Of a stretch of DNA of 64,000 bases, positions 31,321 to 43,152 are shown in pieces. How positions within the stretch are numbered: position 1 is the first letter of the stretch; each line of letters opens with the position of its first letter. The stretch is taken from positions 34,539,586 to 34,603,585 of the forward strand of contig CM053249.1 of NCBI GenBank assembly GCA_028583405.1, read 5' to 3'. The DNA comes from Pogonophryne albipinna. Taxonomy: Eukaryota; Chordata; Actinopteri; Perciformes; Artedidraconidae. The translations under genes and the position numbers were made by a program. Under the pieces are notes generated by a model. It had not been told where the DNA came from, searched no databases, and was given only the letters and a program-made list of their open reading frames with translations.

Positions 31321-33357
31321 TAGCTCAATCAGAGGAGGATTTGCCTCCTCTTTGCCACCCGCGGGACTCCAATGTCTGACGCTGAAGCTGACGCTCCAGG
31401 AAAGAGCTATCTAAAATGGACGCCTGATTGCTGAGTTCTCACAGCTGTGGGGCCACGCCCCTCTAATTAGTTAACTCTCTACAGCTGATGGGCGACAGCA
31501 GAGTGTCCCTGCCTATATTGTAATGCAGGGTTGAGTGCCCCACTGAAACCTGTGTAACAGGTTCACTTTGAGCAGATCTGAGATTTAAAATCTCTCAAAA
31601 GCGCCGTTTTAGCTACAATAACTACAGAACAATTATACAGAGTAGAATAAATGAAACAGAGAAGTCTAATTAAACAAGAATATAACTTACAGTGGTTGCT
31701 GCGTCAATAGGTAGTGTCGTCACCCGGTCTTGATGCACACTGAGTTCTTCAGAATTTAAATGCGGTATTTAAGTGCTTTTTAGCTGAAAGATGGGCAAGT
31801 CACGCTGTTGTAGAGTGTCCCTGCCTATATTATAATGCAGGGTTGAGTGCCCCACTGAAACCTGTGTAACAGTATCTTGGTTTCAAAAATGTTTAAGGTT
31901 TTGCATACATAAAAAAGTGTATCTTACAGTTCCTTTGTGAGAGAATTACACACAAATCTGCCGAGTGTCAGTAAAAAAGTGTTAAAATCACAAACTTACC
32001 TTTTAGAGAAACAGTCTTTAAGAAAAAATATAATCAGACAATGTACTTCATTTCTAGTTTTAAGGTTTTGCATACCTCAAAGTGTGTCTAAAAGTATCTT
32101 GGCAAGAGAAAAAAGTCAAAATCTGCCTAGGCCATTAAAAAGAAACCGAATTCCTTACAAAGTACTTCATATTCTACCAGTTGTTAAGTGTTGCATACAT
32201 CAAAGTGTGTCTAAAAGTATCTTAGTAACACGAGAAAAGAGAAAAAAAGCCCAAATCTGCCTAATGTCAGTAAATAAGTGTTAAAATCACAAACTTGCCT
32301 TATAGAGTCACAGTCTTTAAGAAAAATAAAAGTTTTACACAGTGACTGACATTCTGTATGGGGGTTTAACACCTGAGCTGCTGCAGGGGGGCGTTGAAAA
32401 GGGGATGAGTATGTCTGGCTCTCGGAGGGATGGTGTGTTAAGAGTCACAGTCTTAAAGAAAATCTGTTTAAAAAAAGTACTTTCTACCAGTTGTAAAGTT
32501 GTCATAAAACTCTATCCAGAAAGTAAGAGAAAGACAACGAGATAAAAAAAGCTAAATCTGCCTAGTGTCAGTAAAAAAGTGTTAAATCACAAACTTGCCT
32601 TTTAGAGTCACATTCTTAAATAACATCTATTTAGACGAAGTATTTCATTTTTTCTAGTTTTAACTTTTTGCATACATAAACGTGTATCTTACAGTTCCTT
32701 TGTGAGAGAATCTTCCTTATAGTTAATAACGTAATTAAACAATAAAAAAGACACGATCAAGGGGGCATTAAGATCTTTAAACTATTAATACCCTCTTCAA
32801 AGAGACTTCCTTGTAATTAATACAATTATTAAAACATTAGTTCACAAGCCATACAACTAAAGAGAACATCCAGTTCACAAGTCATACAATTTCAAAAAGA
32901 ACATCCTTGGTTTACTTCATAAGGGCTTTTAAAGTTGTGTGAAGTAATTAAACATTAAAAATACAATATGAGGGGGTCATTAAGATCTTTTAAATTATTA
33001 TTACCCCTCTTCATAAAAGAGACTTCCTTATAGTTAATAAAGTAATTACACATTAGTTCACAAGCCATACAACTTAAAAAAAAAATCTTTAGTTAACACA
33101 AATCATATTAAAAAACTAATCTAATTTAGAGAGGACAAATAAAGGTTTTAGGTGAATTAGTGAGTGAAAATTAATGGCTTTTTATTTAGTTTGAGCGTAT
33201 TTATTTTTAAAACTAACTCCACCCCCCCCCTATCTTTCTGGCATAGGATAACAGCAAAATCAGGGGGTGACAGGAGGGGGGGAGAGAAAGCGGGGGAGAA
33301 GAAGGGGTGTGAGGGGGGCGGGTGGAGACAGTCTCACACTTCCAGACTCCTTTCTTC
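31321..33357. repeat. Degenerate tandem repeats; no gene
   Basis: AGAGTGTCCCTGCCTATATT with GCAGGGTTGAGTGCCCCACT occurs twice (about 31500 and 31812). From about 31890 to 32720, diverged units recur: TTTTGCATACATAAA, GTGTATCTTACAGTTCC/GTGTCTAAAAGTATC, AATCTGCC, AAAAGTGTTAAAATCACAAA and CACAGTCTTTAAGAAAA. From 32755 to 33080, a second unit with CATTAAGATCTTT and CAAAGAGACTTCCTTGTA occurs twice. A C-run (33223-33231) and a G-rich stretch follow. The small open frames here are repeat-derived. Confidence 0.75.
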
Positions 33358-34004
33358 ATGCACTCTAAAAAATGCTGGGTTATTTCTATAAACACATTGC
33401 TGGGTTGATTTGTCTGGGTCATAATTATGGGTTATTTGAGTACTGTAAACACACTGGTGGGTTGTTCATGCTGGGTCAAATGGGTTATTAGGGCTTCAAT
33501 TGCAGTTAAACACCTGCCTGGGTTATTTTTAACCCAGAGGTTGCTTTATTCATTTTCCCACTTCTGAATCATTCTGGAACCATCTTTTTGTCATTTCTCA
33601 CAACACAAGGTATGTAACCTATATTTTATCACTATATTTTACCTATATTTATATAATTATACAATTCTGTAACTTATTGAATCACTAGTAAGTGATTTTG
33701 CAAAACCACTAATCAGCCAGTGATTTCACAGAATTACCAGTGTTTTCACACTGTAAGACCGAACATTACAAGCTTGTGAAAGAAAATGGATTGTTTTAAC
33801 TCAAACATTTAAAAAAGTTAATTCACCGCTAATTTTCTGATGACTTTGAACTGATTTTTAATATTGTGTATACAGTGTTCAACCACTTTGGGTCATATTG
33901 GTAATAGTACTCAAACATTTTTACTGAATCTGTCTGACGCTGGTCTGACGTCATCACGTATGTGCTCCGCACCCGACGTGCCTAGACGTTCTATCAATCC
34001 AATC

Positions 34005-34120
34005 CAATCCACTTTATTTATATAGCACAGTTTAAAAACAGAGGGTTTGCCAAAGTGCTTCACAATGAACATAACATCACACATGCCTTCACCACATGCT
34101 TCACCAGAGTCTGCCATTAG
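34005..34120 (-). repeat. LINE/SINE 3'-tail fragment
   Basis: ATCCAATCCACTTTATTTAT, then ATAGCACAGTTTAAAAACAG and CCAAAGTGCTTCACAA match the style of a common fish LINE/SINE tail in reverse orientation. Limits are approximate. Confidence 0.6.
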
Positions 34121-34436
34121 CTCCTCGCCTCTGTTGAAATTGCTCAGACTTTTAAGAATACTTTGCCCACCGTGCTCTCACTGCCGGAATCGTGATCCTT
34201 TTTTTTTGGCCGCACTACTCTGGTGAGTTACGTCTTGCCTTTGCACAGTATTTAAATGATGTGTTATTCATTTCTGCATCTAATGCACTTTGTGTCGCAT
34301 GGTGTGTTAGTTTGATTTGAGCTCTTGTTAGCTAGCCTACATGTAATATCTGCCTCACTTGAAAAATGATTTAACTTACGTGTAAGACATTATTTTTATA
34401 TTGTTTTAAGTTATATCTCAAAGTGGAACGTTTGTG

Positions 34437-35074
34437 TTGCAAAAGTTTTCTGGAAAAGTCAAACCTAAAATGGTGGCAGGCGGCGCGTTTTCTTTCTTCT
34501 TTTTGTTACCGCATGTTTTATTAACTTAGAGGCATAGAGGATTTACGTTCATTTGATCCACTACAATGTACCATAACCGTGCGTTCTGCATGTTTGTAAA
34601 AGCAAGCTAACTTGAAACACTAGACTATTCATTTTACAAGGTAATTTATACCCCCCAGCGTTTTCAAATACATGTAACTCAGCAAAGGTAATGATCGCAC
34701 AGTGATGATACTAATACTTCTAGAATATGTGGAATTTCAGCTTTAATCTGATATCTTATCTTGGTTTTTAAATGTTAAGAAGCCCTGAGACAAAGTTTCG
34801 TGAACAAGAACCCCTCGGTACCGGCGGCTGCAGGATTTAACAGATTAATAGTCTAGTGTTTCAAGTTAGCTTGCTTTTACAAACATGCAGAACGCACGGT
34901 TATGGTATAACGTTAGTGGATAAAATGAACGTAAATCCTCTATGCCTCTAGTCTAAGTTAATAAAACATGCACAGACATGCATGCTGTAACAAAAAAGAA
35001 GAAGAAAAGAACGCCGTCTGCCGCCATTTTAGGTTCGAAAATAGTGTTTCTCATTTTGTGAAAACTTTGCAACC
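34437..35074. repeat. Long inverted repeat, arms about 190-230 bp
   Basis: The left arm 34437-34629 is inverted at 34847-35074 with about 217 bp between. Matching blocks include TGTTTGTAAAAGCAAGCTAAC, CATAACCGTGCGTTCTGC and GCATAGAGGATTTACGTTCA (given from the left arm). The arms also share CCTAAAATGG and GTTGCAAAAGTTTTC. Small indels show it is not recent. Confidence 0.9.
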
Positions 35075-35221
35075 CAGCTAACCTTCAATGTTTTTTCTCT
35101 GAAGGAAACTGAAGCAACTGGCAGATATATGGCTTCTTCAATCTGGTAAGCCTCACAGTGGAGAAACTGTGACGCGCTGGGGGTGGGGTGCGAGTGGAGC
35201 CTTGCAGCGGCGCAACTGTGG

Positions 35222-35600
35222 CATGCTTACGGCCCCTACATACACACACGGCAGCGGGCTTGTCTGAAGCTCGACCAACAACCACTCATATGAATATCCC
35301 GCCCAGGACACACAAGCACGCGGTTTGATTGGCTAGAGCTTGTACTGGCATATGATTTGATTGTCACAATGCAGTTTGGCATAGCGTGATGTCACTCCAT
35401 TCAAAGTGAATGGAGTGATGTTACGGCCCCTACACACGGCGGCGTGCATTGAGGCTTCTGCCCATTCACTTTGAATGGGGTGACGTCACGCTTAGCCGAA
35501 CTGCATTGTGGGAGCAAAGCGTAGCTTTCATGTGATTGGTTGTTGGTCTAGCTTCAGACATGCCCGCCGGCAAGCGTCAACGCACGCCGCGTCCATGTTT
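35222..35600. repeat. MITE-like GC-rich inverted repeat
   Basis: TACGGCCCCTACA occurs at about 35229 and 35422. TGTCTGAAGCTCGACCAACA (35258) is mirrored by the complement of TGTTGGTCTAGCTTCAGACA (about 35543). The centre is CCATTCAAAGTGAATGG. Ends and target duplication are not resolved. Confidence 0.65.
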
Positions 35601-37555
35601 ATTCCACATGGTTACTAAAATGTGAATGAATATTTAGTGCTCAATACTGAAATTATGTTAGATTTGTGTTGGTGCCTGTGAATATTGTTACGTTTTCCAA
35701 TGGCTTGGAGATGCAAACTTTGTGCTGCTGTCTTTGATACAAGGGCAGAGTTACTTGAACATTATAACATTATTCCCTTGATTTAAAAGTGAATGCAGAC
35801 TACCTTTGCCCTGCGGCGCAATGAGATCATCAATGATGAGCTACCTGTTGGAGAGATCCTGGAACGCTGACCTGCCTTGAAAATGGAGTCACAGGTGAAA
35901 ATATTTTATATTAACTATATAATTATTTTGTGTGCCTTTGTCACTGATAACTTTGACATGTTTACTCAGATTTAGCATGTTATGTTTCTGTTTATCTCTG
36001 CTGCCTTCAGTCCACATATACATTGTACTGTGAATGAAATAGTCATTTTATATTTTGGCAGAGTTTCACAGGATAACAAACCTCAACCTGGAGAACCACT
36101 TATATGCGGAGTTGGATAGACATGTCCTCCATCTTCAGAGCCTGTTCAGGAAGAAGGCGGCAAGCAAAGGAAAGGAAACTGAAGTTCTGGATCAGCTATT
36201 CGACTATGACCTCCAGGTGAGTCGGTTATGCCTCTTGGTGTTTTATTCTCATACTAGAGTGGATTATCTTTGTCAAAATGTTAATCTCTTCAGTCATGGA
36301 AGAGCCCTTTCTTGTGATATCAATTGTTGTGTGGTTATACTGTTTAGCATCCAAAGTAAAACAAAGATGTTCTCACACTCAAGGAACAAGGTGACGTCCA
36401 TGTCCGACATGCTGCTGTCCTCCGTGCTCTGCCTGCATATCTGCATGAAGATGACTCCACGTTTCTGAGGCTGTGGCATGTAAGTCAGCATAATAACTGT
36501 TTTCAATGTATGCGACAGATCATCAAAAAATATAGTTTTTCTTGTTACATTGTTTCAGGAGCTCTATCGCAGGAAGACAATTATTTGAATTTTTATAGTG
36601 AAAAAATTATAATAAATGATAGATTTAGTTATGAAAAGTATGAACTGTCCTGGTGTCATCAAAGCTTGATTCTGTCACTGAGGTGTTGTTAATCAAACAT
36701 TATCTCTTGTGTTGCTCACATCCCATTCAGATTCTAGTTCCAAGATTTGAATATTGCCATAAGAATTGTAATTATTGTAAGGTATACAATGGACATGTTG
36801 AATATAATCTCCCTTTACTTCAACACTTCAGAAGTGTTGAATATGATTTCTACTTTAGGATTTATTTGAAATTAAGCTCTAGGTTTTAGTGTAAAAAATG
36901 GGCTCACGTGATTTAATAAAATACACAATCAAGAAAGGGCTTTCTTTCCTGCAGCATCAGTGTTCAATACAAAATAATCTCTAGTGTTCCCCATATTTTT
37001 TTGTATGTGTAGTAGGGAGAGATTATACTGTAAATATATATTCAGTTGCCAGTTTATTAGGTACAACTAGCTAATAGTAACAGTCTAATACAGTGATACA
37101 ATAAATCCTACCCTTATGATGGTTATACATGTTTTTTTGTTGAAAGCATTTATGTCAACTGATTGGTTATTTTGGAGGCTGATGTTTCTGGTGCTGTAAC
37201 ATTATGTTGTGCAATGCTAATAGGCGTTTCCTTAAACCCACATTATGCACAAAACATACGGTTATTTTATGTGATATGTCACTGATGTATTTTTCAGAAA
37301 ACACATTTCTGAGATAGCCAATTTGGGTAACATTTATCTGTTCTTGTCATCAGGTGGAGCAGTCTGATGATCCAGACACAGAGGACATCGCGGTCGGACT
37401 TCTCATGATCAGTGCCAGGTCAACAGATACCACGCTCTTCTGCGCAGAGAGGATCGCTGTTGTCATTGAGGGTAACGGAGTTATCGAACTCCCCACACTG
37501 GCTGACGCATTCATCCTGCTTTTTGCACTGACCTTTGCCCTGCATCTGAGCTATA

Positions 37556-38612
37556 TGTGGCACCCCTGGGATGTGTGACCACATTGATATAATAATTATT
37601 ATTGTTTGGAGTTGGAATATGCCTTTGTTTTGTACATCTGTTATTTTCATTTCACTAACGGGGTCGATAGATGCAGTAAGTAGTGAGGCGGAACGTTTGT
37701 GTTCGATTCAATGGTTCCGGGGTACCGATTATAGCGACGGACATTCCCGGGGTTTCCTCAGAAGTAATCTGGAAGGAAACTGAACACAACGTGTCCTCAT
37801 TACTTCTGTCTCACCTGCACCATACAGGTTGGTAAACTGTGCATAAATCACAATGAATCCCCCATAAGGTTTGCGTAAATAATATGTAACGGCCCGCTAA
37901 CAGTTAAAGACTTTGTAGCGCTGTTTACATGTGTAAAACCGTTAAATAATGTGTGTGTATTAGCCTAGCTTCCCGGTACGGCGCCATTTTGGGGACAACG
38001 TGATCTGACGCAGTAAGGATACAAGTTTGTCAGTATATCTGAAGGCTCCCGCACACTGAGTATTTACATACATGTATAATGATTGTGAATTTGTAATAAA
38101 TATGTACTTTGTAAGGGTTATACGTTAGTTACTGTTGGTAAAACAGTAAGGTTGTTTGTTACACTTAAATATGTTTCAGTAATGCATTTTAGTGACCTGC
38201 CATTAATGGCAGAAGGTAAATAGTCAACATGAGAGGTTAGAGGGGTCATGAAATACTACATTTAAGTGAAAGTAAAAGAAGAGTAGTATTATATACAGGT
38301 TAATACTGTATACAAATGTATTTAACGTACAACAGATTTTATTGAATGTGAAATTCAATTTGACATGTGTTTATCACATAAAAGAGTAACATACAGACAG
38401 AGTGAAGGTATGTGAATGGTTATTGAGGAATGTAAGTCGAAACTGAAATGCATAAGATAATGAATATGTTTATATGATTTTGTGTAATAAAACAACCTCA
38501 GGAGAAGTAACCTGGAAGGAAACTGAACACAACGTGTCCTCATTACTTCTGTCTCACCTGCATACAGGTATCATCACTGTTACTGTGGTCCTCATATCGG
38601 GGACCCGTAACA
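37556..38612 (+). repeat. Gypsy 5' LTR, 1057 bp
   Basis: It starts TGTGGCACCCCTGGGATG and ends GGGGACCCGTAACA. Within it, a block of about 65 bp starting near AAGTAATCTGGAAGG (37763) is repeated near 38503 (AAGTAACCTGGAAGG); both contain GAACACAACGTGTCCTCATT and CTTCTGTCTCACCTGCA. It lacks three bases present in the 3' LTR in the second of these blocks. Confidence 0.96.
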
Positions 38613-38615
38613 GTT

Positions 38616-38635
38616 CTTGGGGGATCGTCCGGGAT
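38616..38635 (+). other. Primer binding site, tRNA-Pro-like
   Basis: TGGGGGATCGTCCGGGAT lies a few bases after the 5' LTR. The usual tRNA-Pro primer site reads TGGGGGCTCGTCCGGGAT, so there is one mismatch. It sets the start of minus-strand DNA synthesis and supports the LTR limit. Confidence 0.75.
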
Positions 38636-38776
38636 CGGCGCCACCTACTGGTCGGGAGCTGATCCATTAATGACTTCTAGGATCAATACCGGAGCAGAGA
38701 GCTGTAAGCTGGAGAAGATGTGGAACCGTTGCTGAACTGAGTGATCCATCGTGAGTGAATTGGAAGAGCTGCTGTC

Positions 38777-40342
38777 ATGTCGGAGAGCCAAAGGAAAAGT
38801 CTGGTGTGGGACATCAGAAGAAGCCTACTCTCCTTGTCAGCGAAAGAACTCCTCCACATTGCCAAGGAAGTGGGTCCAGGGTCAGGCCAGGAACCGTCTG
38901 AGCTCGAGGAGGGAGACGATGAAGGCTGCTTCAACTACATCACTTTATTTATGCACAGTAAGCACTTGCTTGAGTCAGAAGATAGTGGGATGGCTCACTT
39001 GTTGATGTTGAAAGATGCTATTGATGACATTGTGAAAGACAGAGAAGTAAGTGTACCGGGTTTGCCACACTTAGAGATCAACACAGGTAACAATACTAAG
39101 CAGATATCTGAAGCTGAGACAGATCTCACCGCTTCTCCAGTCAGCTTTAATGCTGTAGGTGATAACACAAATACTGGGTTACTGTAAATGCTTAATAGCT
39201 ATGAAGACCTGGGTAAAAGGTTAAGACAAAGCATTATGGCACCTACAACACAGACACTAGAACAACCCCCACTGTCACCAGCACACACTAGTAAGTCTCA
39301 TCATAACATCCCACACTCACCAGCTCAGTCCGGCCCAGAGACAATGATCTCCTTAAGAGAGCTCTCCTACCTCCAGAGGAGGGAGTTTAAGGTGCAAGGG
39401 GGTCAAGTTGGTGATCATTCTTCGGAAATAAGCTATAACAATGTCTGTAAGCAAATCGAGAACGGAATTAGAGAAGGTGTCCATGACGGAGACATAGTTC
39501 GTGGTGTGCTCCGAATCATAAAACCTGGAACTTTCAAAGACATGCTAATAAATAAGGATGACCTGACAGTGATGGAGCTCAAAGGCTTTCTCCAGGCCCA
39601 CTTAAGAGAGAAAAACAGTACGGAGTTATTCCAAGAATTAATGTGTGCTAGACAGGATGATAATGAAACACCACAACAGTTTCTCTACCGAGTGATAGGG
39701 TTAAAGCAACGTGTCCTATTCACCTCCAAACTGTCAGACGCAGGCATTAAATACAGTCCAGCTACTGTTCAAGATGTGTTTCTACATACGGTCTTGCAGG
39801 GACTTGGATATAAACACAATGATGTACGCAGAGAACTAAAGCCCCTTCTGTCAAGTGGTGAAGTGAGTGATGAAACAATATTACGCAATGTAATGAGAAT
39901 CACCAGTGAGGAGAGTGAGAGACAGAAGAGGATAGGTCCTTCTCGTCGGCAAGCAGCAACTAGTGCTCATAGCGCACAACTTGAGCTTAACACAGTCCAA
40001 GAGTGTGGCAACAAACAAGAAAGCACAGAACACAAAACAAAGACAGACCCAATAAAAGAGCTTGCAGCCAAGGTAGATGAGCTAACCAGCATGGTTGAGG
40101 CTATGAGACAACAAAAGCAGCCACATCCGGCAGACATGATTAACCATAACCAATACTCTCAAAACAGAGTGAGAACCAGGAGAGAGAAACCCTTTGGTTG
40201 TTCAAGATGTGTCGAACAAAACCGGCCAGATTGTAACCACTGTTTCTATTGTGGTGATGGAGGACACAGGGCTGTGGGCTGTTTAAAGAGACAAGAGAGT
40301 CAGGGAAACTCAAGCCGGTCACTGCAGCGGGGTTGCCAGTGA
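38777..40342 (+). pseudogene. Gypsy gag, interrupted by one TAA
   Basis: Two open frames (38777-39187 and 39188-40342) are in the same phase, separated only by TAA at 39185-39187, directly followed by ATG. The first begins 'MSESQRKSLVWDIRR'. The second carries the capsid-like core ('SYLQRREFKVQGGQVGD', 'IIKPGTFKDMLI', 'LQGLGYKHNDVRRELKPLL') and one zinc knuckle C-x2-C-x4-H-x4-C ('CFYCGDGGHRAVGC') near the end. The stop may be a point mutation (a CAA codon is one change away) or a real boundary giving a short leader protein. Gag ends in a -1 overlap with the protease frame. Confidence 0.88.
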
Positions 40343-40875
40343 TCGGATCCATAATACGACCCCAAGTTGAACTTTCTGGTGAGGCAAAAGCGCAAATCAG
40401 TTGTGAGGGCAAAACAGTTGAAGTAGCTGGTGCACAGAATAGTTACCAACTAGATGAATCCTCGACTCAGTTTTCTTTTGGTTCACCAGGGGTGAAACGT
40501 AGAACTGTTGCCAAGCTGATAGGAAAAAAGTCGCTAATACAGTGTAATCTAAACGGATTGGCAGTGACTGCATTGCTTGACTCCGGTGCTCAAGTCAGTA
40601 TCATAAGCCGCGCCTGGAAAGAACAATATCTGCCTAATCTTGATGTTCGACCAATATCGGAGATTATCGAGGATCTGAACGAGCTAAAGGTGTATGCAGT
40701 TAATGGCGAGCTTATTCCGTTTGATGACTGGGTAGCCATTATGACCAACTTGCCAGGAAATGAAGAACCCAGTCTTTCCATCAGTGTTCCATTCCTAGTC
40801 ACAAGCTTGACCATGGAGAGACCATTGGTTGGTTTTAATGTTTTGGAGGAAATCATTGAGGGACAGCCAGAATGA
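40333..40875 (+). CDS. Gypsy aspartic protease domain
   Basis: The frame overlaps the end of gag by a few codons in the -1 phase, so it is probably reached by ribosomal frameshifting; the ATG-less opening at 40333 is not a true start. The active-site motif 'ALLDSGAQVSII' lies at about residue 83, and 'PFLVTSLTMERPLVGFNVLE' near the end matches the flap-to-C-terminal part of this family. A TGA (40873-40875) ends it right before the RT frame, which is in the same phase. In the family, protease and RT form one polyprotein, so the TGA probably disables pol in this copy. Confidence 0.9.
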   Translation: MPVIGSIIRPQVELSGEAKAQISCEGKTVEVAGAQNSYQLDESSTQFSFGSPGVKRRTVAKLIGKKSLIQCNLNGLAVTALLDSGAQVSIISRAWKEQYLPNLDVRPISEIIEDLNELKVYAVNGELIPFDDWVAIMTNLPGNEEPSLSISVPFLVTSLTMERPLVGFNVLEEIIEGQPE

Positions 40876-43152
40876 TTGATAGGCACTCTGGTTAGACTGC
40901 TTCGTGATGCCATCAGTGTTCCGGTGGAGAAAGCTGAAGCAATTGTGAGCTTTATTCAGGCAGTTGAACCAAGTACATCGCAGGTACGCCTAAGAACAGG
41001 TGTCAATGACATCGTCATTCCGGCTGGTCAAGTCACCTGGGTGAGGTGTCGTGTTCCCCAAGCCCTGAACCCCTCTGATCGTCTGGTGTTGTTTGAAGCT
41101 GATGAAGACAGTCATCAATTATCGCAGCTGGATTTAGGGACAGGTTTGTTTGAGATACACAACCCTGCAAAGCCTTATGTCACAATTCCAGTAGGCAATA
41201 ACACCAAACATGATGTCATCTTACCACGCAAGACAGCCCTGGGCGTATTGCAGCACATTGAAAGGTTTCTGGATGCTGAATCTCCTGACAAGACAACATG
41301 TACTGCAACAGTCAATGAGGTCTCAACTCAACTCCTTGAACCAATCCAACAAGCTGAGCCGACTCCACCTCTGTGGCACCCACCAGTGGACCTCAGTCAC
41401 TTAGAGGAGGAACAACAAGAGATTGCCAAGAGAATGTTGTATGAAGAATCAAAGGCTTTTGCGAGGGACGGAAATGACATTGGCTGTAACCCTAGCCTAG
41501 AAATGGTGATAAATCTGAAGGACGATATTCCAGTGCAAAGGACGTATACTTCCATACCAAAGCCGCTTTTGAGGGAGGTCAAAGAATATATTCAAGACCT
41601 ACTGGTGAAGGGATGGATTGTTAAATCCAAGTCTTCCTATTCTGCCCCTGTTGTGTGCGTGCGGAAGAAAGATGGCTCTTTGCGCCTTTGTATAGACTAT
41701 CGCCTGCTCAATCAGAAAACTGTACCAGACCGACACCCACTGCCTCGGATACGGGACCTACTGGACACCTTGGGGGGATACTCTTGGTTCAGCATCCTCG
41801 ACCAGGGTAAGGCATACCACCAGGGTTTTGTGGCTGAAGGTTCACGCCATCTGACCGCCTTTATCACACCCTGGGGGCTTTATGAGTGGGTGAGAATCCC
41901 GTTTGGTCTTACGAATGCACCAGCAGCTTTTCAGAGGAGTATGGAGGAGATGTTGAGTTCTTTGAGAGATGAGTGCTGTATACCTTACCTGGACGACATC
42001 CTGTGTTACTCCCAGACCTTTGAAAATCTTGTGGAGGTGGTTCGGAAAGTGCTCCAAGCGATACAGAGTCAGGGAGTGAAGCTCCGCCCTGAGAAGTGTG
42101 AGGTGTTCAGGGGAGAAGTTTGCTATGTTGGACGCCTGGTCTCTGGTGAGGGTGTCCGAGTCGACCCCAAAGATCTAGAAGCTGTACTGGCCCTGAAAGC
42201 GAAAACACCGAAGACCGTAGGTGACTTGAGAAGAGTCCTCGGCTTTCTCAGTTACTACAGGTCGTACATACAAGACTTCTCAAAGATAGCAAAGCCATTA
42301 TACGAGTTGCTCCAAGTGAAAGCCTCAACACAAGCTCGACAGATCAAAGCTAAAGGACCCCAACTGTCATCCAGGGCGCCTATAGAGTGGACTGCTGTGC
42401 ATCAGACTACACTTGAGGAACTGGTTGACATGTTAACTCATCCTCCAGTTCTCGGATACCCAGACTTTGACATGCCATTCGTCTTGCATACCGATGCATC
42501 GGAGCAAGGACTGGGAGCAGTTCTTTACCAACAGCAGGACGAAAAGCTGCGAGTCATTGGCTATGGGTCACGAACCTTGACACCGGCTGAAAGGAATTAT
42601 CATTTGCACAGCGGCAAATTAGAGTTCCTCGCGCTAAAATGGGCAGTGTGTGAGAAGTTTAGAGATTACCTCTTTTATGCTCCTCACTTCACCATCTACA
42701 CTGACAACAATCCACTTACTTATGTTATGAGCACGGCCAAACTCAATGCGGTCGGTCACCGTTGGGTGGGGGAGTTGTCAGACTTCCGCTTTAACATTAA
42801 GTATAGACCTGGAAGAATGAACATTGATGCGGATACACTGTCCCGTATCCCTCTTGATATTGACCACTACATGTCAACGTGCACAGAAGAGTTGTCGCAA
42901 GATGTGGTGAGTGCAACCTGGGAAGGAGGTCAAGCAGCTCAGAGAAAAGATGTTGCCTGGGTAGCTGCCCTCTCTGCCTCCTCCCTTGACGTTATTCCAC
43001 AGCCGTGCACACCTCTACAGGAAATAAGTCACAATGAGTTGGTTCAAGCCCAAAGGGAAGACCAAACGATTGGAGAGATCGTAAGGCTAAAAGAAATTAG
43101 TGATAAACTTTCAGATGATATGAGGAGGTCAGTCAAGGGAACCCGCGTGTAA
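40876..43152 (+). CDS. Gypsy reverse transcriptase-RNase H
   Basis: An open frame of 758 residues. After a linker (about 1-210) the RT shows '[20 protein letters not shown]', '[14 protein letters not shown]', '[17 protein letters not shown]' and the catalytic '[11 protein letters not shown]' (about residue 370). '[11 protein letters not shown]' and '[14 protein letters not shown]' mark the thumb and connection. RNase H follows: '[19 protein letters not shown]', '[14 protein letters not shown]', '[10 protein letters not shown]' and 'DADTLSR'. The first RT aspartate lies in '[10 protein letters not shown]', where many Gypsy RTs have DLxxGY. The frame ends 'VKGTRV' at a probable one-base frameshift before integrase. 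Confidence 0.94.
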   Translation: MIGTLVRLLRDAISVPVEKAEAIVSFIQAVEPSTSQVRLRTGVNDIVIPAGQVTWVRCRVPQALNPSDRLVLFEADEDSHQLSQLDLGTGLFEIHNPAKPYVTIPVGNNTKHDVILPRKTALGVLQHIERFLDAESPDKTTCTATVNEVSTQLLEPIQQAEPTPPLWHPPVDLSHLEEEQQEIAKRMLYEESKAFARDGNDIGCNPSLEMVINLKDDIPVQRTYTSIPKPLLREVKEYIQDLLVKGWIVKSKSSYSAPVVCVRKKDGSLRLCIDYRLLNQKTVPDRHPLPRIRDLLDTLGGYSWFSILDQGKAYHQGFVAEGSRHLTAFITPWGLYEWVRIPFGLTNAPAAFQRSMEEMLSSLRDECCIPYLDDILCYSQTFENLVEVVRKVLQAIQSQGVKLRPEKCEVFRGEVCYVGRLVSGEGVRVDPKDLEAVLALKAKTPKTVGDLRRVLGFLSYYRSYIQDFSKIAKPLYELLQVKASTQARQIKAKGPQLSSRAPIEWTAVHQTTLEELVDMLTHPPVLGYPDFDMPFVLHTDASEQGLGAVLYQQQDEKLRVIGYGSRTLTPAERNYHLHSGKLEFLALKWAVCEKFRDYLFYAPHFTIYTDNNPLTYVMSTAKLNAVGHRWVGELSDFRFNIKYRPGRMNIDADTLSRIPLDIDHYMSTCTEELSQDVVSATWEGGQAAQRKDVAWVAALSASSLDVIPQPCTPLQEISHNELVQAQREDQTIGEIVRLKEISDKLSDDMRRSVKGTRV

